Shown here: in pieces, positions 18,611-27,209 of the stretch | How positions within the stretch are numbered: the stretch's first letter is position 1 | How the letters are laid out: each line of letters begins with the position of its first letter | Assembly: GCF_036178845.1 (NCBI RefSeq) | Contig: NZ_CP108070.1 | Location: 11,098,001-11,162,000, forward strand | Direction: 5' to 3' | Length of the DNA stretch: 64,000 nucleotides | Origin: Streptomyces sp. NBC_00271 | GTDB taxonomy: Bacteria; Actinomycetota; Actinomycetes; Streptomycetales; Streptomycetaceae | Position numbers and translations under genes: made by a program | The notes under the pieces: model-generated | The model's input: only the letters and a program-made list of their open reading frames with translations | What the model was told of the DNA's origin: nothing | The model's database searches: none

Positions 18611-18916
18611 TCATGGAGTGAGAACTCGGCCTCTGACCTGGCGGTTGTGACGGCGGCGCATCACCTCGAAGGGGACTACCGTGGCCCCGCAGCAAGCGGC
18701 CACTCCCACCCAGATCGGAAGCATGAAAATGAGCGTGAATGAGCTGACGATCCAGCCCGTCGTGAACGTCACGTCGGCCCATAGTGGAAAAAGCGCGAGC
18801 CGGGTGGAGAACAGCGGGATCGGTCGTCCCGGGCTGCGTGACGCGGCGTACTGCACATAGATGATGCTGGACAATGCCCCGACGATGACGGCGGCCGCGA
18901 TGGTGATGATCTGCAT
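18611..18916 (-). CDS. Small hypothetical membrane protein
   Basis: A 101-residue protein with two hydrophobic helices (IITIAAAVIVGALSSIIYVQ near the N-terminus, and FTLIFMLPIWVGVAACCGAT in the second half) and a basic C-terminus RRRHNRQVRGR. No family recognised. ATG 18916 follows AGGAG by 6 nt; an earlier ATG at 18946 has no site. First gene of the leftward run leading to DUF1345 and FUSC. Confidence 0.6.
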   Translation of the reverse strand: MQIITIAAAVIVGALSSIIYVQYAASRSPGRPIPLFSTRLALFPLWADVTFTTGWIVSSFTLIFMLPIWVGVAACCGATVVPFEVMRRRHNRQVRGRVLTP

Positions 18917-18978
18917 GAGAATCTCCTGACCTGAGAAATTCTGCATCCAGAAAAGTTCACCGAGGGACTTCGCGTCAT

Positions 18979-18996
18979 GTCACGGAACAGCGTGAC
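18979..18996. promoter_or_regulatory. Inverted repeat upstream of the small membrane protein
   Basis: GTCACG and CGTGAC separated by 6 nt, 63 nt upstream of the small membrane-protein start. The 283-nt gap (18917-19199) otherwise shows only promoter-like, slightly AT-richer sequence. Confidence 0.3.
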
Positions 18997-19199
18997 TTGA
19001 AATCAGGAACCGATCTTGATAACGCCGCGCCCGCATCCCTACACGGGGGTATGGCCCAACAGGTAGTCCCGCACGGCTTCGGGCAGCCCCGCCCCGGGGC
19101 ACATCGGTTCACGCGGCGCGGCGAGCTCGCGACTATGCTTGTAAACAGCGGAATCGCCCATCGTCACCCAGCTGTTCCACCTGCACAACGGGAGCAGGA

Positions 19200-19664
19200 A
19201 TGACCAGTGAAGCCGGGCCGATCAGCGCCGAAGCCCGTCGGGCGCTCGAACAGGAGCTTGCGGATCTGCACGCCGAACGCAACGCGGTCGCGGCAACCCT
19301 GGGCGACACGGACTCGGCGGGAGACACCGCCGACCAGGCCGACGAGTTGCAGCGTGCCACTCAGTTGGACCACCTTGACGCCCGTATCACCCGGATCACC
19401 GAGAGGCTGGACGGGGCGGCGGAGGCCGGTCCGCCCCGCACCGATGTGGTCGATCTGGGAAGCACCGTCACCGTACGGTTCGCCGACGGCGGCGAAGAGA
19501 CGGTCCAGATCGGCGACGTCGCCGAGCCGTTGGACCAGACGTTGGTCACCACCGACAGTCCTCTCGGCCGCGCCCTGCTCGGCCACCGTGCGGGTGACTC
19601 CGTCAGCTACGAGGCGCCCGACGGACGGACGACCGTGACGGTGCAGTCCTTGGGCGCCCCGTAG
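19200..19664 (+). CDS. GreA/GreB-family transcription factor
   Basis: A 154-residue protein. The N-terminal half is a predicted coiled coil (ISAEARRALEQELADLHAER to HLDARITRITERL) and the C-terminal half is the FKBP-like GreA domain ending PLGRALLGHRAGDSVSYEAP. These bind the RNA polymerase secondary channel; members restart or inhibit polymerase. The tip acidic residues of true GreA are only partly conserved (TLGDTDSAGDTADQADE), so RNA-cleavage activity is uncertain. ATG 19200 follows GGGAGCAGGA. Converges on the encapsulin gene, with a 53-nt gap. Confidence 0.82.
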   Translation: MTSEAGPISAEARRALEQELADLHAERNAVAATLGDTDSAGDTADQADELQRATQLDHLDARITRITERLDGAAEAGPPRTDVVDLGSTVTVRFADGGEETVQIGDVAEPLDQTLVTTDSPLGRALLGHRAGDSVSYEAPDGRTTVTVQSLGAP

Positions 19665-19717
19665 GACCCGCATCGCCGTCTCCCAGGGCAATCTACGTCC
19701 GCTCGGGCGCCGTGCGG

Positions 19718-20533
19718 TCACGAGCCGAGTGCCACCACAGCCTCATCGGTGTACACCAGGAAGGTCAGGCTCTGGCGGAAGTACAACTCGATCTCGTTCG
19801 CGTCATGCGCGGTGTAGCCGATCGCGAGGTCCTCACCGAGCCGCAGTTCGAAGTCCCCACCGCGGGTGGACAGCAGAAAGGCGCCGTCGACCGCGGGCGC
19901 CCAGATGGGCGGGGCGTCCAGCATCCGGCTGAGATGCTCCGTGATCGGATAGCCGTGGTCGGACGTCTCGCTCACCAGGGTGTACGCGTCGGCGCCCAGC
20001 AACAGCGAATACGGGCCGGCGACTCCGGCCAGGCGCAGGGTCGTCAGCGCGCGGCTGACGGCATCCGGGTAATCACGTGTCTCCGCAGGCAGGCCGTGCA
20101 CCGGATGGGAGGTGCGCCTGCGCAGTCCGTCGATGCCCGCTGCCTCGTACCCCTCGAAGACGGCCCGGTCTTCGGTGAACGCCATGGCGCGCGCCGCGTC
20201 CTTGACCGGTTGCCAGTCGGAGTCGTTCGAGCCGCGCTCTACGTCGTCCACCGCATCGCGACCGACCTTGAAGGGGACGCGCAGTTCGACCAGGGGCTGT
20301 ACTTGGCGCAGGAGGGCGGTGACGCCCGGTCCGGGCCCTTCGATGCGGGCGAGGTGGCCGGTGCCGACCGAGGCGAGCGCGGGACCGTCGGGTCCGGTGA
20401 CGTCCACGACACGACGGCCCCCCACGTTGCGCTGGAAGGTACGGCGAGCTTCCTCCTCGATCTGTGCCCATGCCTCGGGCGTGATCGGCGCGAGTTCGCG
20501 GTGCAGGTTGTTCATACCGTTGGGCGTGGACAC
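19718..20533 (-). CDS. Family 1 encapsulin shell protein
   Basis: A 271-residue HK97-fold nanocompartment protein (linocin M18 family). It starts with NNLHRELAPITPEAWAQIEE and TFQRNVGGRRVVDV, the N-terminal arm that in family 1 binds cargo, and ends with ELYFRQSLTFLVYTDEAVVAL, the typical final strand. Length fits the usual 265-275. The GTG at 20533 has AAGGAG 9 nt upstream, located inside the end of the peroxidase gene; ATG 20515 is the alternative. It lies 4 nt behind the DyP gene, so the two are translationally coupled. Self-assembles into an icosahedral shell that houses the peroxidase. Confidence 0.95.
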   Translation of the reverse strand: MSTPNGMNNLHRELAPITPEAWAQIEEEARRTFQRNVGGRRVVDVTGPDGPALASVGTGHLARIEGPGPGVTALLRQVQPLVELRVPFKVGRDAVDDVERGSNDSDWQPVKDAARAMAFTEDRAVFEGYEAAGIDGLRRRTSHPVHGLPAETRDYPDAVSRALTTLRLAGVAGPYSLLLGADAYTLVSETSDHGYPITEHLSRMLDAPPIWAPAVDGAFLLSTRGGDFELRLGEDLAIGYTAHDANEIELYFRQSLTFLVYTDEAVVALGS

Positions 20534-20537
20534 GTGA

Positions 20538-21521
20538 TCAGGCTCCTTTGAGACTGCCGATCCCCAGGGAGCCCTCGCTCGCCGACGCTCCGGTGGGCGC
20601 GGCGGGCGGGTCGTCGAGGAAGTCGGCGCTCGGTACGTGGAACAGACAGCCGGTGACCGCCGTGGAAAAGTCGAGGATTCGGTCGTGGGTATGGGGTTGG
20701 TCACCGAGGAACATGTTCCTCAGCATCTGTTCGGTCACCTCGGGAGTGCGCGCATAGCCGATGAAGTAGGTACCGAACTCCCTTTGCCCGATGCTGCCGA
20801 ACGGCATGTTGTCACGGACGATCTTCCGTTCGTTTCCGTCCGCGTCGGTGATGGTGTTCAGTGCGACATGCGAGTCGGCGGGCTTGATGTCGTCCGGCAT
20901 CTCGACGTTCGCCAGCTTTGTGCGGCCGATGACCCTTTCCTGTTCCTCCGTGGGCAACGCGTTCCACGCGGCAAGGTCGTGCACGTACTTCTGCACGATC
21001 ACGTAGCTGCCGCCCGCGAAATCAGGGTCCTCGTCACCGATGAACACCGCGTCGGCCGCGACCTGGCCCTCGGGGTTCTCGCTGCCGTCGACGAAGCCGA
21101 GGAGGTCGCGCTCGTCGAAGTACTTGAAACCGTGCACCTCGTCCACCACGGCGACCGCTCCGTAGAGACGTTCGCCGATCAACTGGGCCAGTTCGAAACA
21201 GAGGTCCATGTGGTGGGCACGCAGATGGAAGAGCAGGTCACCAGGGGTGGACGGGGCTCGGTGCCGAGAGCCCGTCAACGCCACGAACGGATGCAGATCG
21301 CGTGGGCGGGATCCTGCGAAGAGCCGGTCCCAGGCGGCGGAGCCGATGCCGACGACGCAACTCAGCTCCGCGTCCGGAGCGCGGAAACTGACCGATCGTC
21401 GCAACCCGGCCACATCCTGGAGCAGATCGCGAACAGCGGGCTCGCCGCCAGGCGCCATGGTGCACACGAGGAACAGGGCGGCTTTGGCGGGCGGGGCCAT
21501 CACGAACTGCGACTCAACCAC
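20538..21521 (-). CDS. DyP-type heme peroxidase, encapsulin cargo
   Basis: A 327-residue dye-decolorising peroxidase of the B type. GFVDGSENP carries the catalytic GxxDG Asp (about D145), the proximal heme His is in DSHVALN (about H218), and the fold ends with LRNMFLG and FHVPSADFLDD. After a flexible Pro/Ala linker it ends with GSLGIGSLKGA, the canonical encapsulin cargo-loading peptide. GTG 21521 follows AGGAGG. Substrate in vivo unknown; role in oxidative stress is the usual inference. Promoter lies in the AT-rich stretch at 21570-21605. Confidence 0.95.
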   Translation of the reverse strand: MVESQFVMAPPAKAALFLVCTMAPGGEPAVRDLLQDVAGLRRSVSFRAPDAELSCVVGIGSAAWDRLFAGSRPRDLHPFVALTGSRHRAPSTPGDLLFHLRAHHMDLCFELAQLIGERLYGAVAVVDEVHGFKYFDERDLLGFVDGSENPEGQVAADAVFIGDEDPDFAGGSYVIVQKYVHDLAAWNALPTEEQERVIGRTKLANVEMPDDIKPADSHVALNTITDADGNERKIVRDNMPFGSIGQREFGTYFIGYARTPEVTEQMLRNMFLGDQPHTHDRILDFSTAVTGCLFHVPSADFLDDPPAAPTGASASEGSLGIGSLKGA

Positions 21522-21798
21522 GGAGCCTGCCTCCTACATGTCGTGGCTATGGCGCTACGCACGGCAGAATAACGTGAGGAAACATAATAAATACTAGAAT
21601 TGGGGCACGGTGATGTCGACCGGTGCGGGTACACAGGTGCCTGCCTGCGCGCATCGCACCCGCCCCCCGGTGGTCGAGGATTAGCGCCCGATCCATTGCG
21701 CCTTCTTTACGAGGGAATCCTCGCGATCGGCAACAAGGGCCGTGAAAGGGTAGCGGCGGACAGGACTTCGGGGTGAAGACCTGCCTGGGTGAACCGGT

Positions 21799-23181
21799 CT
21801 ACGCCACGGGGCCGAGGTTGCCTTCAAGGGTTGTCCGCGTGATCAGAGGACGGTCCCAGAGGGCGAGGAGTTCGTTGGCGAGGGCCACGATCGGGAGCGG
21901 GTGGCGGGTGCCGTGGATCTCGATGGAGGCGGCCGACAGGCTACGCGGGACGGCTCCGGCATCGAGCAGGACACGCCAATCCTCCGGCCCGAGTTCCAGG
22001 AACTCGAGCCCGGTCAGCTTGGCGATCTCCAGCGGGTCGGCGAGCGTACCGGGGTAGGCCGTGAGAGTCCGCAGGCGGGGGAGTCCGGTGACGGGGACGA
22101 GGCTGAGCGGCTCTCCCTCCCACACGCCGATGGACAGGACCTCCAGCTCTGGATGGACGGCGGCCTCGACACTGCTCAGGCTTGCGATGTTGACCCGGGC
22201 CACGGCCGGTGGCTGGTCCCCGCGAGGGCCCCGGCGCTCGTCGCCGAGTCCGTTCAGTACCAGGTCGGTGAGGGAGTCGGCGTGCAGGTCGCCGCCGACG
22301 TCCTGCTCATGGTCGAGCATGATGATCTGTCCCACGTGTCCGCGCGGGCCTGGTGTCAGGTCCACCGCGATGCGGTCGCCGCCGCCGTTGTCGCCGAAGA
22401 CGATCCAGCCGGGGGAGCCGACCAGACCCTGCACCGCGGCATCGGGCGGGGTGCCGACCGCCTTCATCGCCGCGAACTCCCAGCGGGACGGACGGGACGG
22501 AGCGTCGGCGATGTACAGCGCATCCAGGGAAAAGAGCTCGCAGCCGACCGCATCGTAGACGTGCTCCGCCGCCTCGTAGTCGTCGCCCCAGTCCTCCCAC
22601 CGCGCCCGGGTCACGCGGTAGAGCACCTTCAACTCGTCGGGCAACACGACGCCGAGGCGCGCTTCCGCGGCGGCGATCTCCGCCTCGGTGGCGCCGATGG
22701 CATCGGGGATCCGCTCGCGGAGTGTTCGCTCCAGCGACGCCAGATCCACCGACGGGGCGGGCACCGCTCCGGGAACCGGTTCGGGAAGGCGGCGCCAGGG
22801 CTCGGGGACGGAACCCTCGACCAGGATGAGTGAACCCGGATGCGGATTGCCGATACCGGGCTCCACGGCGGGGCTGGGGTGCAGCAGGTGGAGTGCGGTG
22901 CTTCCGTCGGGCGAGATCTCCGCCGCGAACGAGATGTCGTCGACACCCGCGTCCGCGAGTGCGCCGCGCACCCGCTCCACCGCGTCGAACTCGTCCTGCA
23001 TGTCCTCGATCTGGAGGGCACGTCCGGGCTGCGGGCGCCGCCGCGGCATGGGCAGGCTCCACCCGTGTTGGCCGATCCGTCCCGCCACGTAGCCGCCTGG
23101 TGCGGCGATGCTCTCCGCGTGGGCGGTCCGCAGAAGCCGCAGCACGGGCTCCCAGGTCGCGAAGTCATGTATCGAGGGCAA
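21799..23181 (-). CDS. SUKH (SMI1/KNR4) domain protein with LRR-like C-terminus
   Basis: A 460-residue protein. N-terminal 150 residues are unassigned. Residues about 150-320 match the SMI1/KNR4 fold: GATEAEIAAAEARLGVVLPD, an ELKVLYRVT segment, and GWIVFGDNGGGDRIAVDL. The last 120 residues have leucine-rich-repeat-like periodicity (LEVLSIGVWEG, PRLRTLTAYPG, LEFLELGPED). SUKH proteins often act as immunity proteins to polymorphic toxins, but no toxin is adjacent. TTG 23181 is preferred since GGAGG lies 6 nt upstream; the longer frame adds a low-complexity leader. Confidence 0.75.
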   Translation of the reverse strand: MPSIHDFATWEPVLRLLRTAHAESIAAPGGYVAGRIGQHGWSLPMPRRRPQPGRALQIEDMQDEFDAVERVRGALADAGVDDISFAAEISPDGSTALHLLHPSPAVEPGIGNPHPGSLILVEGSVPEPWRRLPEPVPGAVPAPSVDLASLERTLRERIPDAIGATEAEIAAAEARLGVVLPDELKVLYRVTRARWEDWGDDYEAAEHVYDAVGCELFSLDALYIADAPSRPSRWEFAAMKAVGTPPDAAVQGLVGSPGWIVFGDNGGGDRIAVDLTPGPRGHVGQIIMLDHEQDVGGDLHADSLTDLVLNGLGDERRGPRGDQPPAVARVNIASLSSVEAAVHPELEVLSIGVWEGEPLSLVPVTGLPRLRTLTAYPGTLADPLEIAKLTGLEFLELGPEDWRVLLDAGAVPRSLSAASIEIHGTRHPLPIVALANELLALWDRPLITRTTLEGNLGPVA

Positions 23182-23431
23182 CGGCGGCCTCCGGTCGCTC
23201 TGGTGAACTGGCCTCGCGCTTGCGCGAGTGCGGGTGGCGGGTGTCTGATGGTTGGTCAAAGAACCGAGGAGCGCCGCTGACCTGGGCCGAAGGGACCTGT
23301 CCAGGGTCCCGCTCGTCGCCGGGGAAGCCGCACTCCTCAAGTGAGTCAGCGTATCGGGTCCTCCTCGCGTGTGTGTGCTGAGGGCGACGGCAACCGCGTG
23401 GTGACGCAGGCCGTTGGCGTGCTGCTCATGA

Positions 23432-24190
23432 CTACAAGTTGTAGCCTCCCGACACCTCGATGTTCTGGGCGGTGACCCAGCGGCTCTCCTCGGAGAGCAA
23501 GGCGGCGATCATCATGCCGATGTCATCGGGTTCGCCGACCCGGCCGAGAGCGGTCTTCGCCGCGAGGGCCGGGATGACTTCGGGAAACCGCTCGAAGGCG
23601 TCGTCGGCGATCCGGGTGCGCGTCGAGCCCGGCGAAAGTGAATTGACGCGGATGCCTCGCGTGCTGAACTCCTTGGCCATGTAGCGGCTCAGCACGTTGA
23701 GGCCGCCCTTCATCGACGCGTAGGCGGAGTAGCCGGGCTCCAGGCCGGACCCCATCGCCGAGTTGCTGCTCGTGTTGACGATGGCCCCACCGTCTTCCAT
23801 CAGCGGCAGCAGGCATTGCGTCAGGAAGTACGGGCCCTTGAGCAGAACCCGCATCAACCTGTCGAACATCTCCTCGGTCGTATCCTCGATCAGCGATGTG
23901 TGGGCGAAGCCGGCGTTGTTGACCAGATAGTCGAACGTGTCGCGCTGCCAGGTGTCGCGCAACACGTCGACCACGGACCGCCGGAAGGCCGGGAAGTCGC
24001 CGGTCTCACCGACGTCCAGCGGCAGCGCGACGGCAGTGCCGCCGTCCTTCTCGATCGCGGCCGCCGTCTCCAACCCTCCCTGGGCGTTGTTGCCGTAGGT
24101 CAGAATGACTCCGGTTCCTCGCTTGGCGATCTGGATCGCCGCGCTCTGCCCGATACCGGAGCTGGCGCCCGTGATGATTGCTACCTTCAT
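23432..24190 (-). CDS. SDR family oxidoreductase
   Basis: A 252-residue classical short-chain dehydrogenase. TGASSGIGQSAAIQIAKRG binds the cofactor, NNAG is in VNNAGFAHTS, and the Ser-Tyr-Lys site is in VNTSSNSAM plus YSAYASMKGGL; the C-terminus SGGYNL is typical. ATG 24190 with AAGGA 8 nt upstream. The gene reads leftwards directly away from the IS110 insertion, and the esterase and monooxygenase genes beyond the IS point the same way, so the insertion probably cut it from its original promoter. Confidence 0.92.
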   Translation of the reverse strand: MKVAIITGASSGIGQSAAIQIAKRGTGVILTYGNNAQGGLETAAAIEKDGGTAVALPLDVGETGDFPAFRRSVVDVLRDTWQRDTFDYLVNNAGFAHTSLIEDTTEEMFDRLMRVLLKGPYFLTQCLLPLMEDGGAIVNTSSNSAMGSGLEPGYSAYASMKGGLNVLSRYMAKEFSTRGIRVNSLSPGSTRTRIADDAFERFPEVIPALAAKTALGRVGEPDDIGMMIAALLSEESRWVTAQNIEVSGGYNL

Positions 24191-24204
24191 GATGGTTCCT
24201 TAAG

Positions 24205-24401
24205 AATGTTGGGCGGTCCGGGAGGACCGGGTGTGGCTGATGATGTGTTTGCTGTTGATGGCTCCAGGAGAATGGCCGCCCGGTCCTCCGGGATGCTCCG
24301 ACCACTGATTGAGAACTGCGGTCATCGCTGGTTAAGGACCTGTCGTCGGAGTGTTCCCCGGGCCACGGAAGTGCTGGTCACGGTGGAACGGAGCGACGGG
24401 C
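24205..24401 (+). ncRNA. Candidate IS110 bridge RNA region (left end)
   Basis: The roughly 200 nt between the SDR start and the transposase start have no gene but contain two clean hairpins: GGTCC-GGGA-GGACC (24215-24228) and CCCGG-TCCT-CCGGG (24279-24292), plus looser pairings. IS110-group elements are known to encode a guide (bridge/seek) RNA in the non-coding left end that pairs with donor and target DNA. Location and structure fit; boundaries and target-binding loops are not determined. Confidence 0.4.
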
Positions 24402-25604
24402 TTGAGCACGCCTCACGCGCGGATATGGGTCGGCATTGACGCCGGCAAGGGGCATCACTGGGCGGTGGCGGTGAACGCCGACGGTGAGACGCTGTTCTCG
24501 ACGAAGGTGATCAACGACGAGGCCCAGATCCTTACGCTGATCGACACGGCCCGGGAGAAGGCCGACGAGGTGGCGTGGGCGGTGGACATCTCCGGCCGGG
24601 CCTCCACCCTGCTGTTGGCCTTGCTCATCGCGCACGGGCAGCGGGTCGTCTACGTGCCCGGCCGCACCGTCAACCGGATGACCGGCGCCTACCGCGGTGA
24701 GGGCAAGACTGATGCCAAAGACGCCCTGGTCATCGCCGACCAGGCCCGCATGCGCCGGGACTTCGCTCCGATTGAGACTCCTCCAGAACTGGTCTCCGCG
24801 CTCCAGTTGCTCACCGGTTACCGGCGCGACCTGATCGCCGACCGGGTCCGGCTGATCAACCGGCTGCGTGACCTGCTGGTCGGCATCTGCCCCGCGCTGG
24901 AGCGGGCCTTCGACTACTCCGCGGCCAAGGGCCCGGTGGTCATGCTGACGGAGTATCAGACCCCGGCTGCTCTGCACCGGACCGGCGCCAAGCGGTTGAC
25001 CACCTGGCTGGAACGCCGCAAGGTCCGCGGCGCCGACGCCGTTGCGGTCAAGGCCGTCGAGGCTGCCCAGTCCCAGAGCACTGCCCTGCCCGGGGAGGCC
25101 CGGGCGGCCAAGCTGGTGCGCGACCTGGCCCACCAGCTCCTGGCCCTGGACGAGCGGATCAAGGACAACGACCGGGAGATCCGCGAGACCTTCCGCGCCG
25201 ACGACCGCGCTGAGATCATCGAGTCCATGCCCGGCATGGGCCCGATCCTGGGTGCCGAGTTCGTTGCCATCGTCGGTGACCTGTCCGGCTACCGCGACGC
25301 CGGGCGCCTGGCCTCGCACGCCGGCCTGGCGCCGGTGCCCCGCGACTCCGGCCGCCGCACCGGCAACTATCACCGGCCCAAACGCTACAACCGGCGCCTG
25401 CGTTGGCTGTTCTACATGTCCGCGCAGTCCGCCATGATGCGACCCGGCCCCTCCCGGGACTACTACCTCAAGAAGCGCGCCGAAGGACTGTTGCATATCC
25501 AGGCCCTGCTCGCGCTCGCCCGGCGCCGGGTCGACGTTCTGTGGGCGTTGCTGCGTGACAAGAGACTGTTCACCTCCGCCCCGCCGGTCACGCAGGCGGC
25601 TTGA
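24402..25604 (+). CDS. IS110-family transposase
   Basis: A 400-residue DEDD-type recombinase. The N-terminal RuvC-like domain begins VWVGIDAGKGHHW-like (WVGIDAGKGHHWAVAVNADG, Asp near residue 13) with a second acidic site in GKTDAKDALVIADQAR. A helical linker leads to the C-terminal Tnp20 domain with SMPGMGPILGAEFVAIVGDL and the catalytic Ser in GRLASHAGLAP (about S305). Full length for the family and uninterrupted, so possibly active. TTG 24402 with GGAGC 8 nt upstream is the likely start; longer in-frame extensions lack similarity. Confidence 0.92.
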   Translation: MSTPHARIWVGIDAGKGHHWAVAVNADGETLFSTKVINDEAQILTLIDTAREKADEVAWAVDISGRASTLLLALLIAHGQRVVYVPGRTVNRMTGAYRGEGKTDAKDALVIADQARMRRDFAPIETPPELVSALQLLTGYRRDLIADRVRLINRLRDLLVGICPALERAFDYSAAKGPVVMLTEYQTPAALHRTGAKRLTTWLERRKVRGADAVAVKAVEAAQSQSTALPGEARAAKLVRDLAHQLLALDERIKDNDREIRETFRADDRAEIIESMPGMGPILGAEFVAIVGDLSGYRDAGRLASHAGLAPVPRDSGRRTGNYHRPKRYNRRLRWLFYMSAQSAMMRPGPSRDYYLKKRAEGLLHIQALLALARRRVDVLWALLRDKRLFTSAPPVTQAA

Positions 25605-25634
25605 CACGATCATTGAGATTCTCCTGGGGTGTCG

Positions 25635-26603
25635 CTATGCGGCAGAGGCCGGGGACAGGACTCGGGCGAGCCAGTCGTTGCGTGTGCGGCGGGCCTCGGC
25701 CGAGACACGCGCCTGCGGGTACAGGGCGTCGAACCCGTGGAAGCCTCCCGCCCAGACGTGGAGTTCCGCCTGGCCGCCGGCCGCCCAGATCCGGGCGGCG
25801 TAGGCGACATCCTCGTCGCGGAAGACCTCGGCCGAGCCGGCGTCGACGTAGGTGGTCGGCAGACCCGAGAGGTCGTCGGCCACCGCGGGGGAGACATAGC
25901 AGGGCACCTGCTCGTCTCGGAGGTCGCCGAGCACCGAGCGCCAGCCGAACTCGTTCATCTCACGGGTCCAGACTCCGGGATCGCCGGAGTACTGCAGGCT
26001 CGAGGTGGTGGTGTTGCGGTGGTCGAGCATGGGGCAGATGAGCACTTGGGCGGCGATCGGCAGGGTGCCGCTGTCGCGCGCCATCAGGACGACCCCGGCG
26101 GCGAGGCCACCGCCGGCGCTGGCGCCCGCCACGACGATGCGGGCGGGGTCGATGCCCAACTCGTCGGCGTGCTCGACGATCCACAGCAGCCCCTGATAGC
26201 AGTCGTCGACCAAAGTCGTGCCGCCGACTTCGGGCGCCAACCGGTAGTCCACGGAGACCACGACGGCACCGAACAGGTCGAGCCACTCCAGCGGGATGTC
26301 GATCTGCGAGAAGCGATCTCCCATGACCATCCCACCGCCGTGTATCCAGAAGACGCACGGCGCCCCCGTGGCGTGCGCGGTCCCGGCGGGACTGAAGACC
26401 GACAAGGGGATCCGCGCACCGTCCTCGCCTGACACGGTGACCTCGCGCCGGTCGACCGAGCGGCCTTCGAGAAGGGGCTCGACCGGCGTCGACGGGAGCA
26501 GGCGCAACTGCGCGAGCAGTTCGGGGCCGAGGTGGGTCATGAGCGGCATGTCGGCGAGCAGCGCGCCCAGTTCGGGGTCCAAGGCGGGTCGTGCGAGCGT
26601 CAC
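25635..26603 (-). CDS. Alpha/beta hydrolase, hormone-sensitive lipase family
   Basis: A 322-residue esterase. Oxyanion-hole motif HGGG in WIHGGGMVMGD, nucleophile elbow GASAGG (Ser), Asp in TYVDAGSAEVFRDED and His in WAGGFHGFDA complete the HSL pattern. Probably hydrolyses short-chain esters. GTG 26603 is chosen: AAAGG is 8 nt upstream, and the longer frame adds a basic leader. It follows the small monooxygenase by 92 nt on the same strand; its end is 30 nt from the IS110 transposase stop. Confidence 0.9.
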   Translation of the reverse strand: MTLARPALDPELGALLADMPLMTHLGPELLAQLRLLPSTPVEPLLEGRSVDRREVTVSGEDGARIPLSVFSPAGTAHATGAPCVFWIHGGGMVMGDRFSQIDIPLEWLDLFGAVVVSVDYRLAPEVGGTTLVDDCYQGLLWIVEHADELGIDPARIVVAGASAGGGLAAGVVLMARDSGTLPIAAQVLICPMLDHRNTTTSSLQYSGDPGVWTREMNEFGWRSVLGDLRDEQVPCYVSPAVADDLSGLPTTYVDAGSAEVFRDEDVAYAARIWAAGGQAELHVWAGGFHGFDALYPQARVSAEARRTRNDWLARVLSPASAA

Positions 26604-26695
26604 GGTGACTACCTTTCGTCGGGTCGTACGGATGGTCAGGGGTGGAGGGCGCCTGCCCACCGGCGTGAGGAAGGGCTGGGGATGCAACAGCGGCC

Positions 26696-27013
26696 TCAGA
26701 AGGCGGCCTTGCCGTGAACCGGTACGTAATCGGTGTATTCGGGGTCCTTCGCCAGCAGCCCGTCGAACCGCTTCACGATGGCCTGAGCCGCTTCGCCGGC
26801 GAAGACCCGGTGGTGGTCCTCCTCGCTGGTCCAGCCCTCGGTGACATGGACGACGTCGGGGTGGGACGCCGAACGGCAGACGAGATAGACGAGGCAGTGT
26901 TCACTCGTTCCGGGATTGCCGTCGCTCAGGCCGGTCAGCAGCAGGTCGGCCAGCTGGTCGCCCATTCCGGGCCTGGCGGTCAGGGTGGCGTTGAATCCGT
27001 GATTGACGATCAT
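26696..27013 (-). CDS. Antibiotic biosynthesis monooxygenase (ABM)-domain protein
   Basis: A 105-residue dimeric alpha-beta barrel of the YgiN/ABM type: NHGFNATLTARPGMGDQLAD, then CLVYLVCRSASHPDVVHVTE and WTSEEDHHRVF. Such proteins act as cofactor-free quinol monooxygenases or as heme/aromatic-binding domains. ATG 27013 follows AAGG; the much longer open frame upstream is antisense to the AraC gene. First gene of the leftward unit with the esterase, opposite an AraC regulator that probably controls it. Confidence 0.85.
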   Translation of the reverse strand: MIVNHGFNATLTARPGMGDQLADLLLTGLSDGNPGTSEHCLVYLVCRSASHPDVVHVTEGWTSEEDHHRVFAGEAAQAIVKRFDGLLAKDPEYTDYVPVHGKAAF

Positions 27014-27209
27014 GACTACCTTCTTCCGCGATGACCGATCGTGCAGGTGTGCTGGTCCTGGAGTAGAAGGCCCTTTGGCTCTCCGCTGGACTCCAGTGAC
27101 TCCATTCAAGCGGCCTGACCTGCGGAAACGGTAGAACGATACTGTCGGCTCCTTGCACAATCCTCTTCTGTGCAGGAGTCGACGACAGGGCGTGTGCTGC
27201 AATGAAGGC

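Larger units (their letters stand above)
24205..25630 (+). mobile_element. IS110-family insertion sequence
   Basis: Single transposase gene flanked by a structured left non-coding end and a very short right end (about 30 nt before the next gene stop). No terminal inverted repeats or target duplication are evident, as expected for IS110. Ends are approximate. It lies between two leftward genes that probably formed one operon. Confidence 0.7.

Noticed and set aside
19718..20533. Prophage capsid gene
   Set aside because: HK97 fold alone could mean phage, but no portal, terminase or tail gene is near and the DyP cargo peptide identifies an encapsulin.
24378..25613. 411-codon frame opposite the IS110 transposase
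   Set aside because: Shadow of the transposase with no recognisable domain.
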